Assembly (NCBI GenBank): GCA_904502285.1
Contig: CAJGEC010000014.1
Span: 1-44,098, forward strand
DNA from: an uncultured Alistipes sp.
Lineage (GTDB): Bacteria; Bacteroidota; Bacteroidia; Bacteroidales; Rikenellaceae
Length of the DNA stretch: 44,098 nucleotides
Direction of reading: 5' to 3'
This document shows positions 17,056 through 24,990 of this stretch, piece by piece. A model generated the notes under the pieces. The model was not told where the DNA came from. It was given only the letters and a program-made list of their open reading frames with translations, and did not search any database. Positions within the stretch are counted from its first letter, which is position 1. The number at the start of each line of letters is the position of its first letter. The translations under genes were made by a program, and so were the position numbers.

Positions 17056-17077
17056 AACTTATTCTTCGTTAAATCAA

Positions 17078-19093
17078 TTATTTATTCTCGTTAAAAATCT
17101 TCTCGATAAGATCCATATCCGCCAAGTTAGGCATAGTGACCTTAAGAAGTGGCGTGCGCTCCATCTGGCGCTTGATAGCGAACATAGCACCCTCGTTACG
17201 AGCCCAGCTACGACGAGCGATACCGTTGTTCACATCCCACAACAACATCTCCTCGATGTGGCGACGAGAGTCGTCAGAGCCATCGATAACCATACCGAAG
17301 CCTCCGTTCATAACCTCGCCCCAGCCTACGCCACCACCATTGTGGATAGACACCCAGGTAGCGCCACGGAATGAGTCGCCGATGACGTTGTGTACGGCCA
17401 TATCTGCGCAGAAGTGCGAGCCGTCGTAAATATTTGAGGTCTCACGGTATGGAGAGTCGGTACCAGATACGTCGTGGTGGTCACGACCCAAAACTACTGG
17501 AGCCTTCAACTCGCCACGCTTAATCGCCTCGTTAAAGGCCAAAGCGATACGTGTACGACCCTCAGAGTCGGCATAGAGAATACGAGCCTGTGAGCCAACG
17601 ACGAGTTTGTTCTGCTTAGCCTCACGAATCCAGTGGAGGTTATCCTCCATCTGGCCCTGAATCTCCTTTGGCGACTCCTTGAGCATCTCCTCCAACACCT
17701 CTGCAGCAATGCGGTCGGTGGTCTCAAGATCCTCCTCCAAGCCAGAGGTACAAACCCAACGGAATGGGCCGAAGCCGTAGTCGAAGAACATAGGACCCAT
17801 AATATCCTGAACGTATGATGGATAGCGGAACTTACCTCCCTCAGCCATAATATCTGCTCCAGCGCGTGAAGCCTCCAAGAGGAAGGCATTGCCATAGTCG
17901 AAGAAGTACATACCACGAGCTGTAAGCTTATTGATAGCAGCTACCTGGCGGCGCAACGACTCACGAACACACTCGTGGAAACGCTCAGGCTCCTCAGCCA
18001 TCATACGGTTAGACTCCTCGTAAGAGTAGCCCACTGGGTAGTAGCCACCAGCCCAAGGGTTGTGCAACGATGTCTGGTCAGAGCCAAGATCTACGTTGAT
18101 ATCCTCCTCGGCCAAACGCTCCCAGAGGTCTACGACATTACCTACGTAGGCGAACGAGATAACCTCCTTATTCTCCACAGCCTTGCGAACACGTGGGATA
18201 AGCTCGTCGAGCGAGGTGTACAACTCATCGACCCAACCCTGCTTGTGACGCTTCTCGGCAGCCGCGATATTAACCTCAGCAGTGATACTCACTACACCTG
18301 AGATATTACCTGCCTTAGGCTGTGCGCCCGACATACCACCAAGACCCGCTGTCACGAACAACATACCACGCAAATCCTTCTGACCTGGCTTCATACGCTT
18401 TCTTGCGGCATTCATAACGGTAATGGTAGTACCGTGAACAATACCCTGAGGGCCAATATACATATATGAGCCCGCAGTCATCTGACCATACTGCGACACA
18501 CCCATAGCATTCATACGCTCCCAGTCGTCCTGTGACGAGTGGTTAGGGATAACCATACCGTTGGTAACAACCACACGTGGAGCATCCTTATGTGATGGGA
18601 AGAGGCCAAATGGGTGACCAGAGTACATAACCAAGGTCTGCTCGTCGGTCATCTCAGCCAAATACTTCATCGCCAAGCGATACTGAGCCCAGTTCTGGAA
18701 CACCGCACCGTTACCACCATAGGTGATAAGTTCGTGAGGGTGCTGAGCAACAGCCTTGTCGAGGTTATTCTGAATCATAAGCATAATCGCTGCAGCCTGG
18801 CGAGAGCGCGCTGGATACTCCTCGATAGGACGAGCATACATCTCATACTCTGGGCGCAATCGATACATATAGATACGGCCATAGGTCTTCAACTCCTCCA
18901 AGAACTCAGGAATCAACTCCGCGTGGTGCTTTTCGGGGAAGTAGCGCAACGCATTAGCCAAGGCCAACTTCTTCTCTTCGTCAGTAAGGATATCCTTACG
19001 CTTTGGGGCGTGGTTAGCCGCAGGGTCATATGCTCTCTTTGCTGGCAATGGATCAGGAATACCTGCCAATATATCTTTCTGGAAATCTGTCAT
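17078..19093 (-). CDS. hutU: Urocanate hydratase
   Basis: HutU adds water to urocanate using a tightly bound NAD+, giving imidazolonepropionate. The protein is about 671 residues, longer than the roughly 555 of the Bacillus and Pseudomonas enzymes but typical of the longer branch found in Bacteroidetes. Landmarks include ITYGGNGAVFQNW, YSGHPFGLFPS, GVSQYGQMTAGSYMYIGPQGIVHGT, and HNGGGVGWGEVMNGGFGMVIDG near the end. The frame stays open for nine more codons to 19120, directly against the ftcD stop. The start MTDFQKDILAGIPDP at 19093 is preferred because similarity begins there. Confidence 0.96.
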   Translation of the reverse strand: MTDFQKDILAGIPDPLPAKRAYDPAANHAPKRKDILTDEEKKLALANALRYFPEKHHAELIPEFLEELKTYGRIYMYRLRPEYEMYARPIEEYPARSRQAAAIMLMIQNNLDKAVAQHPHELITYGGNGAVFQNWAQYRLAMKYLAEMTDEQTLVMYSGHPFGLFPSHKDAPRVVVTNGMVIPNHSSQDDWERMNAMGVSQYGQMTAGSYMYIGPQGIVHGTTITVMNAARKRMKPGQKDLRGMLFVTAGLGGMSGAQPKAGNISGVVSITAEVNIAAAEKRHKQGWVDELYTSLDELIPRVRKAVENKEVISFAYVGNVVDLWERLAEEDINVDLGSDQTSLHNPWAGGYYPVGYSYEESNRMMAEEPERFHECVRESLRRQVAAINKLTARGMYFFDYGNAFLLEASRAGADIMAEGGKFRYPSYVQDIMGPMFFDYGFGPFRWVCTSGLEEDLETTDRIAAEVLEEMLKESPKEIQGQMEDNLHWIREAKQNKLVVGSQARILYADSEGRTRIALAFNEAIKRGELKAPVVLGRDHHDVSGTDSPYRETSNIYDGSHFCADMAVHNVIGDSFRGATWVSIHNGGGVGWGEVMNGGFGMVIDGSDDSRRHIEEMLLWDVNNGIARRSWARNEGAMFAIKRQMERTPLLKVTMPNLADMDLIEKIFNENK

Positions 19094-19120
19094 AATCGTC
19101 ATTTTTAGGGATTGCCACAA

Positions 19121-20827
19121 TTACTTAATTTTGCTCTCTACGACGGCCAAAACCTCAGCCTCAGCCTTCTGAGCCAAAGCCTGAATCTCCTCAGCCTCCT
19201 TAACCAAAGCCTCGGCCATAGCACGATCCTTAAGGCCTGCAGCGTTAATCTTAACATTGAGGCAAGCGCCCATAACGGCTGAGCGAGCAGCCAAAGCACC
19301 TACACCAGCATCTGAGACGGAGTTAGGGTTACCCTCCTCGGCCATAGCACGAACAACATCGAACGCCTTATATGCCGCCTTCATAGTGCGCAAAGGCACC
19401 TGAGTAGCGTACAAGGTAGCGACCTCCATAGCCTCGGCACGTGCAGCCTTCTCCTCGTCGGTACCCTTAGGCATACCGAACACATCCATAATCTTATTGA
19501 ATGCTGCGGTATCCTCATCCACAAGGTACAACAACTCGTTCATAACAGCCATACCGTTGTCTGCCCAATCTGAGAAGAACTCCCAGCGGTCATCCCAACC
19601 AGCCTTGTGTGACGAGAGGTTAGCAACCATAGTACCCAACGCAGCGGCCAAAGCACCCATATAAGCCGAGATAGAGCCACCACCAGGGGCTGGAGACTCG
19701 CTCGCAGTCTCCTCAGCAAAGCCCTTGCAGGTCATATCCACGAGTTTCTTAACGCCCTTCTGCTGGTCAGCCTCCAAGATATACTCTACGACCTTCTCAT
19801 CAGGGTTGAAAGGCTTGAGGTTTGAAAGACCCATAGACTCGATAGCGATGCGCACCAACTCTCGCTCAGGAAGACCTGTCGAACGATTCTGCTTACGCAA
19901 GAAGTGACGACCAGCATCCACCAACGCACTCTTTGGCACAAGACCCACGATCTCGGCACCAGTAACACGTACACCACGAGCCTCAGCAGCACGGCATACC
20001 TCGTCGAAGGCTACGTGCAAAGGAGTGATCGAGAGGTTGGTCATATTCATAGATACCTGAGCAATACCATACTCCTCGATGAACCAGCCAATAGCCTTAC
20101 AAGCCTTCAACGTACCTGGCTTCATAATGGTATTGCCATTCTCGTCCTTCATAATCTTACCCACAATAGGGTTGCCCTCACGCATAGGACGACCCTTCTC
20201 GCGAACGTCGAATGCAATGGCATTAGCACGACGTGTAGAGGTGGTATTGAGGTTGTAGTTTACAGCAACGAGGAAATCGCGCGCACCAACGGCTGTAGCA
20301 CCACTCTTAGCTACACCCTCATCGAATGGGCGAGCACCGAAGTCTGGCTTACGCTTCTCATCCATCATCTTCTCTGGCAATGCCTCGTACTCACCCGCAC
20401 GGCAAACTGCCAAGTTGCGACGCTCAGGGGTGAAGGCTGCAGCCTCGTAGCAATAGGTAGGCACGTTAAGCTCCTCAGCAATACGCTTAGCAAGAGCACG
20501 TGCCAACTCAGCACACTCCTCCAAAGTGATGCCCGAAACAGGAATCAACGGACATACGTCGCAGGCACCCATACGTGGGTGAGCGCCCTTGTGCTGGCGC
20601 ATATCGATAAGTTCGGTTGCGCGCTTGATAGCTGCAACGGCAGCATCGCACACCGCCTCAGGCTCACCTACGAAGGTAACAACGGTACGGTTGGTAGCCT
20701 CACCTGGATCAACGTCCAAAAGTTTAACACCCTTCGAAGCCTCGATTACATCGGTAATCTGCTTGATAGTCTCAGCATTGCGACCCTCAGAAAAGTTAGG
20801 TACGCACTCAACGATTCTCTTTTGCAT
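19121..20827 (-). CDS. ftcD: Bifunctional glutamate formimidoyltransferase / formimidoyl-tetrahydrofolate cyclodeaminase
   Basis: FtcD takes the formimino group from formimino-glutamate to tetrahydrofolate, then releases ammonia to give methenyl-tetrahydrofolate and glutamate. The 568-residue protein is a fusion: a formiminotransferase part (about 1-330, starting RIVECVPNFSEGRN, with KGAHPRMGACDVCP) and a cyclodeaminase part (about 350-568, with SESPAPGGGSISAYMGALAAALG). The same fusion occurs in animals. It completes the pathway to glutamate in this operon, so no separate HutG or HutF is needed. It precedes hutU with no real gap. Confidence 0.97.
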   Translation of the reverse strand: MQKRIVECVPNFSEGRNAETIKQITDVIEASKGVKLLDVDPGEATNRTVVTFVGEPEAVCDAAVAAIKRATELIDMRQHKGAHPRMGACDVCPLIPVSGITLEECAELARALAKRIAEELNVPTYCYEAAAFTPERRNLAVCRAGEYEALPEKMMDEKRKPDFGARPFDEGVAKSGATAVGARDFLVAVNYNLNTTSTRRANAIAFDVREKGRPMREGNPIVGKIMKDENGNTIMKPGTLKACKAIGWFIEEYGIAQVSMNMTNLSITPLHVAFDEVCRAAEARGVRVTGAEIVGLVPKSALVDAGRHFLRKQNRSTGLPERELVRIAIESMGLSNLKPFNPDEKVVEYILEADQQKGVKKLVDMTCKGFAEETASESPAPGGGSISAYMGALAAALGTMVANLSSHKAGWDDRWEFFSDWADNGMAVMNELLYLVDEDTAAFNKIMDVFGMPKGTDEEKAARAEAMEVATLYATQVPLRTMKAAYKAFDVVRAMAEEGNPNSVSDAGVGALAARSAVMGACLNVKINAAGLKDRAMAEALVKEAEEIQALAQKAEAEVLAVVESKIK

Positions 20828-20867
20828 AGTTTTGTAGTATTAAGTTAAATTTTGATTATCTCTTGTC

Positions 20868-21167
20868 CTATAGTTCGTAATCTACGTCGATGCGCGACTC
20901 GCGACGACTCTTGCAGTAGTCGCTGATAACGACGTGGAGAGGGTTTACCTTGTAGGCCTCCATAGCCTCCCAGGTTGGGAAGTCGGCCGTAAGAACAGCA
21001 TCATACGACGAGGCTGTCTCCTTAAGGTTAATACCTACTTCGGCTCTCAACAAGCCCTCGATTTTGCCATTCAAAGCCTCAAGACGGCCCTTCATCTGCT
21101 CGGCAATCTGCTGTGGAGTCTCCTCCAAATCGCGACGGAATTTCCACATTACGATGTGACGTATCAT
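20868..21167 (-). CDS. Dabb (stress-responsive A/B barrel) domain protein
   Basis: This 99-residue protein is a single Dabb domain, a dimeric ferredoxin-like barrel. It starts MIRHIVMWKFR, the usual opening of the family, and has the middle stretch SYDAVLTADFPTWEAMEAYKVNPLHV that ends with the family's HPxH-type segment. Members are mostly of unknown role, and some are cyclases or detoxifying enzymes. It is the first gene of the histidine operon, 41 bases before ftcD, so a part in histidine breakdown is possible but not shown. Confidence 0.88.
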   Translation of the reverse strand: MIRHIVMWKFRRDLEETPQQIAEQMKGRLEALNGKIEGLLRAEVGINLKETASSYDAVLTADFPTWEAMEAYKVNPLHVVISDYCKSRRESRIDVDYEL

Positions 21168-21209
21168 ACTCTATCTCTAAGTTTAAAGGTTACTTATTCT
21201 TCAATCGAA

Positions 21210-21217
21210 CAAATATA
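21210..21217 (-). promoter_or_regulatory. -7 box of the hut operon
   Basis: On the minus strand TATATTTG matches TAnnTTTG and lies 43 bases before the Dabb start codon. No TTG was found at the right distance upstream, which may mean the promoter depends on an activator. Confidence 0.5.
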
Positions 21218-21289
21218 CAATTTATTTTATAAATTCTCCCATTTTTTTTCATCTATTTACATACGCTTTTAATTTTTTTAGCATAGTCG

Positions 21290-21320
21290 TTGTCTATCCA
21301 AATATTTTTCACTACCTTTG
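21290..21320 (+). promoter_or_regulatory. Promoter of the NfeD-SPFH operon
   Basis: TTG (21290-21292) and TACCTTTG (21313-21320) lie 20 bases apart. The start codon follows 52 bases downstream. Confidence 0.72.
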
Positions 21321-21371
21321 ATAGAATTTAAAAATCAACCCCCTCTTTAACTCAAAACATAGTTCGCAAAT

Positions 21372-21806
21372 ATGGAAATTTGGATTTATTGGACCATCGC
21401 AGCACTCCTGCTCTTCATCGTAGAACTTATGACCGCAGGCTTCGCCGTCATCTGCTTAGCCTTTGGTGCAGGTGCTGCCGCCATCGCTGCAGCGTGCGAC
21501 GCCACGCTAAACACCCAGTTGCTCATCTTTGCCATCGTCTCGGTGGTAGCCATCGCTTGTGTGCGTCCCATACTCAAACGCACCATCTTCAAGAGTGGCG
21601 AGAAGGTTGCCACAAATGCCTCAGCCATAGTGGGTAAGCACGGTGTTGTGTGCAACGATGTCGAGGGCGACGACGACTCTGGCCGTGTCATCATTGATGG
21701 CATCGATTGGCGCGCCAAGAGCCTCGATGGTGAGACCCTTCCGAAGGGCACAAAGGTCGTAGTTACGGCCATCGACAGCGTAGTATTAACCGTTAAAAAA
21801 CTATAA
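21372..21806 (+). CDS. NfeD-family membrane protein
   Basis: This 144-residue protein has two or three membrane segments in its first 75 residues (WIYWTIAALLLFIVELMTAGF and following) and a C-terminal OB-fold of about 60 residues (GKHGVVCNDVEGDDDSGRVIIDGIDWRAKS). This is the short NfeD form without the protease domain. Such proteins pair with an SPFH/stomatin partner in the same operon, and that partner starts 4 bases after this stop. The role is probably in organising inner-membrane microdomains. Confidence 0.93.
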   Translation: MEIWIYWTIAALLLFIVELMTAGFAVICLAFGAGAAAIAAACDATLNTQLLIFAIVSVVAIACVRPILKRTIFKSGEKVATNASAIVGKHGVVCNDVEGDDDSGRVIIDGIDWRAKSLDGETLPKGTKVVVTAIDSVVLTVKKL

Positions 21807-21809
21807 TCT

Positions 21810-22793
21810 ATGGATTCTACATTGCTTATTTTCCTTATCATTGCCCTTATCGCAGTGATATACGTACTCAAGGGTTTCAAGATTGTGCCACAGTCCGAGA
21901 CGCGCGTTGTTGAGCGCTTGGGTCGCTACGACAGAACTCTTCAGTCGGGTATCAACTTCCTCTTCCCAGTTATCGACCGAGCGCGCGAGGTCGTTCAGCG
22001 CGACGAGATTAAGTATGGCGATGGCTCAAAGAGCGTGATTATGCGCACCACCTCTCGCATCGACCTCCGTGAGCAGGTCTACGACTTCGACAAGCAGAGT
22101 GTGATTACCAAGGATAACGTGACCACCACCATCAATGCCTTGCTCTACTTCCAGATTGTGGACCCCGTTAAGTCGGTCTACGAGATTGACAACCTCCCTA
22201 ACGCTATCGAGAAACTCACACAGACAACCCTCCGTAATGTCATCGGCGAGTTGGAGTTGGACGAGACCCTCACCTCACGCGATACCATCAACTCGAAGTT
22301 GCGCCTTGTGCTTGACGAGGCTACCAACAAGTGGGGCGTAAAGGTAAACCGCGTTGAGTTGCAGGATATTACACCTCCTGAGTCGGTACGTCGTGCTATG
22401 GAGCAGCAGATGCAGGCCGAGCGTGAGCGCCGTGCCAAGGTCCTTGAGGCCCGTGGTCATAAGGAGGCTATGATTTTGCAGTCGGAGGGTGAGAAGGAGT
22501 CGCAGATCAACCAGGCAGAGGCAGAGCGTCAGACACAGATTCTCAAGGCCCAGGGTGAGGCCGACGCCAAGGTCTTGCAGGCTACAGCCGAGGCTGAGGC
22601 TATCCGCAAGGTTGCCGAGGCTATTGCCGAGTCGAAGACCGACCCAGCAACCTATATGCTTCTTATGAAGTATGTCGAGACGTTGAAGGAGATCGGCGCT
22701 GGCGACCAGGCTAAGACCGTCTTCCTCCCATTCGAGGCCAGCAACCTCGTGGGCGCACTTGGTTCGCTCACCGAACTATTGCCAAAGAAATAG
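21810..22793 (+). CDS. SPFH/Band 7 (stomatin-like, QmcA-type) protein
   Basis: This 327-residue protein has one N-terminal membrane segment (LLIFLIIALIAVIYVLKGF) and an SPFH domain (about 22-190, with VPQSETRVVERLGRY and EQVYDFDKQSVITKDNVTT). A long Ala/Glu-rich coiled coil (about 190-275) and a short C-terminal tail follow. Such proteins form large rings on the inner membrane and regulate membrane proteases or microdomains. The pairing with the NfeD gene just upstream is the usual one. Confidence 0.95.
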   Translation: MDSTLLIFLIIALIAVIYVLKGFKIVPQSETRVVERLGRYDRTLQSGINFLFPVIDRAREVVQRDEIKYGDGSKSVIMRTTSRIDLREQVYDFDKQSVITKDNVTTTINALLYFQIVDPVKSVYEIDNLPNAIEKLTQTTLRNVIGELELDETLTSRDTINSKLRLVLDEATNKWGVKVNRVELQDITPPESVRRAMEQQMQAERERRAKVLEARGHKEAMILQSEGEKESQINQAEAERQTQILKAQGEADAKVLQATAEAEAIRKVAEAIAESKTDPATYMLLMKYVETLKEIGAGDQAKTVFLPFEASNLVGALGSLTELLPKK

Positions 22794-22811
22794 AGCTCTT
22801 CAGCAGTAAAG

Positions 22812-22847
22812 AGAGGGTGTCCACACAAATTATGTGGACACCCTCTT
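22812..22847 (+). terminator. Terminator of the NfeD-SPFH operon
   Basis: GAGGGTGTCCACA (22813-22825) pairs perfectly with TGTGGACACCCTC (22833-22845), loop CAAATTA, followed by TTAGTGTTTTAG. The stem is long but the U-run is weak. The outer stem shares GAGGGTGTCC with the terminator at 6999-7035. Confidence 0.75.
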
Positions 22848-22890
22848 AGTGTTTTAGTGGCGACGTTCGTAAAAGCGGTGTTTACTTACT

Positions 22891-22923
22891 GTAAATGAGC
22901 ATTTTGAGAACGAGTGCAACGCC
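22891..22923. repeat. 33-nt direct repeat, copy 1
   Basis: This 33-base sequence starts GTAAATGAGCATTTTGAGAA and ends CGAGTGCAACGCC. An identical copy lies exactly 180 bases further on (23071-23103). The stretch is gene-free. Confidence 0.9.
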
Positions 22924-22970
22924 CATTGATTTCTCCCACTTTGTTGTTAGAATAGTGCAGATACTTTCGC

Positions 22971-23014
22971 TCGGCGAATTTCGAGGCGATGGGCTGTACT
23001 TGGGCGTACTGCCC
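22971..23014. other. Stem-loop between the 33-nt repeats
   Basis: GATGGGC-t-GTAC and GTAC-t-GCCCAT(t) pair with one mismatch around a TTGGGC loop at about 22987-23017. It sits between the two copies of the 33-nt repeat, together with a partial extra repeat copy (GCAAATGAGC, 23061-23070). I recognise no gene in 22848-23114. Confidence 0.5.
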
Positions 23015-23070
23015 ATTGCTGAGATAATTCGTTAGCGGAAGTAGATGCGCTATTATAACGGCAAATGAGC

Positions 23071-23103
23071 GTAAATGAGCATTTTGAGAACGAGTGCAAC
23101 GCC
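23071..23103. repeat. 33-nt direct repeat, copy 2
   Basis: This is identical over 33 bases to the copy at 22891-22923. It ends 11 bases before the O-methyltransferase stop codon and is preceded by a shortened copy of its own first ten bases. Confidence 0.9.
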
Positions 23104-23114
23104 AAATAGCCTTG

Positions 23115-23756
23115 TTAGACAATTTTGATGTAGATCATATTTATACCATCTCTAATAGGAACAATCACATTGTCTACCCTATCGTCCTCTTTGACTTTGC
23201 GATTAAACTCAACGATGGCCTCGGTATGTCGGTCGTTATGGGCGATAGGCTCTGCCACCTTGCCGTACCATAATATGTTGTCTGCCAAGAGGATAGAGCC
23301 ACTACGCACGTAGCCACCATCCATAAGCATATCGTAGTAGGCGGGGTACTCTCGTTTGTCGCCATCGATAAAGACCATATCGTAGACCTCGCCAAGGCGT
23401 GGCACGACATCGAGGGCCGAGCCTATATGTTGGCGGATACGTGAGCCGTAGCCAGACTTGTCGAAGTAGGAGGCTGCGATATCCTCCAACTCGTCATCCA
23501 CCTCGATAGTGTCGAGGATAGCACCCTCCTCCAAGCCTCTGGCGATGCTGAGGGCCGAATAACCAGTAAAAGTACCAATCTCAAGGACTCGCTTAGGGCG
23601 CATCATACGCACTAACATCTCAAGGAGCTTGCCTTGAAGATGTCCCGATATCATACGTGGGTTGATAACACGGAGGTAGGTCTCTCGCTCCAACTGGTGC
23701 ATCAACGCCTCCTCCTCGGAGGTATTATCCAAGATATACTGTTCCAACTTATCCAT
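23115..23756 (-). CDS. SAM-dependent O-methyltransferase (catechol-type family)
   Basis: This 213-residue class I methyltransferase of the family that includes caffeoyl-CoA and catechol O-methyltransferases has the SAM-binding loop VLEIGTFTGYSALSIA (about 58-73), an acidic strand end in TIEVDDE, and DMVFIDGDKREYPAYYD with the metal-binding Asp. ADNILWYGKV completes the active site. The methyl acceptor is unknown. It is the last gene of the dapB-led operon, 5 bases after the peptidase gene. Confidence 0.92.
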   Translation of the reverse strand: MDKLEQYILDNTSEEEALMHQLERETYLRVINPRMISGHLQGKLLEMLVRMMRPKRVLEIGTFTGYSALSIARGLEEGAILDTIEVDDELEDIAASYFDKSGYGSRIRQHIGSALDVVPRLGEVYDMVFIDGDKREYPAYYDMLMDGGYVRSGSILLADNILWYGKVAEPIAHNDRHTEAIVEFNRKVKEDDRVDNVIVPIRDGINMIYIKIV

Positions 23757-23761
23757 ATCAC

Positions 23762-24982
23762 TTATCTTTTATATATCAACCGTGAGAGCGAGGTTAGGCT
23801 CTCGTTAGCCACCCTGCATATATCCTCGGCAGTGATGGACATAACCTTCTTGTAGGCCTCCTCAAGTGTATCGATATCCTTATAGAGCAGGTAGCTCTTT
23901 CCTGCGCCAAGCATATAGCCCTCGTTGGACTCCATCGAGATAGCCATCTGTGCTACGAACTGACGCTTGGCAATAGAGAGACGACGCTGCGATATAGGTT
24001 TGCGCAAAAGGTTGGCAATATTCTCCTCTATGAGACCTACACACTCCTCCATATTGTCGTGGTCCGAAGAGAAGTAGACACCCACAATTCCGCAATCGGA
24101 GTAGGGGGTATAGGTTGCCTCGACATTATACGACAGGCCTCGTTTCTCCCTCAACTCAATGTTAAGCAACGAGTTAGCCGAAGGGCCACCCAATATATTG
24201 ACCAACAACGCAAGGGGTAGACGACGCTCGTCGGAGATGCCATAACCACGCGCTCCTATGATGCCGTGAGCCTGGTGGGTATGGCGCGACAGCATCTCGT
24301 TAAAGGGTTGATACTCCAGTGGTGCAACACGCTCAAAACCACGTGTCATAGGTTCGAAGTCCCCGAAGTAGCGCTCGACGACAGCCTTGGCCCTCTCCAC
24401 GGAGAAGTTGCCGATAGAAGAGAAAACCATCTGGTCGGTGGTATAGGTGCGATGCACAAAACTCTTCAGCGAGTCACTCGTAAATCGCGCTATGGTAGCC
24501 TTAGAGCCAAGGATATTATGTCCCAATTCCGACCCCTTGAACATCAAATCCTCGAAGTCGTCATATATACGCTCCGAGGGGGAATCCTTATATGAGTTTA
24601 TCTCGTCGGCAATCACCTCTCGCTCCTTAACCAACTCCCTATCGGGGAAGGTAGAGCAAAACATAACGTCGGCCATAAGTTCCACAGCACGCTGAAAATC
24701 ACGACGTAACACCGTAGCGTGGAGCGTGGTATCCTCCTTGGTGGTGTAGGCATTCAGCTCGCCACCGAGGTTCTCCAAACGGCAATTCACCTGATAGGCC
24801 TTACGGCGCTTAGTACCCTTGAAGAGGGCGTGCTCGGTAAAGTGGGCAATACCATACTCACCCTTTAACTCATCACGACAGCCCGCATTAACAACAAGGG
24901 CGCAATGGACTACCCCACTACGCACCTGACGGTGTATTCCCCTAATGCCATTCGGCAATATATATGTCTCGAACTCCTTCAC
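23762..24982 (-). CDS. M16-family zinc peptidase
   Basis: This 406-residue protein of the pitrilysin/processing-peptidase family has the inverted zinc motif HxxEH as His47-Phe-Thr-Glu50-His51 in GIAHFTEHALFKGT. GGELNAYTTKEDTTLHATVL follows, as usual. The second half (about 200-400) is the paired inactive domain. There is no signal peptide, so it should be cytosolic. Bacterial members degrade small peptides or process precursors; the target here is unknown. It lies 8 bases after uvrA and 5 before the methyltransferase gene. Confidence 0.94.
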   Translation of the reverse strand: MKEFETYILPNGIRGIHRQVRSGVVHCALVVNAGCRDELKGEYGIAHFTEHALFKGTKRRKAYQVNCRLENLGGELNAYTTKEDTTLHATVLRRDFQRAVELMADVMFCSTFPDRELVKEREVIADEINSYKDSPSERIYDDFEDLMFKGSELGHNILGSKATIARFTSDSLKSFVHRTYTTDQMVFSSIGNFSVERAKAVVERYFGDFEPMTRGFERVAPLEYQPFNEMLSRHTHQAHGIIGARGYGISDERRLPLALLVNILGGPSANSLLNIELREKRGLSYNVEATYTPYSDCGIVGVYFSSDHDNMEECVGLIEENIANLLRKPISQRRLSIAKRQFVAQMAISMESNEGYMLGAGKSYLLYKDIDTLEEAYKKVMSITAEDICRVANESLTSLSRLIYKR

Positions 24983-24990
24983 CTTAGAAA

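Noticed and set aside
22886..23122. A 78-codon minus-strand frame containing RCTRSQNAHL twice
   Set aside because: The repeated peptide simply translates the 33-nt DNA repeat, so the DNA repeat is the real feature.
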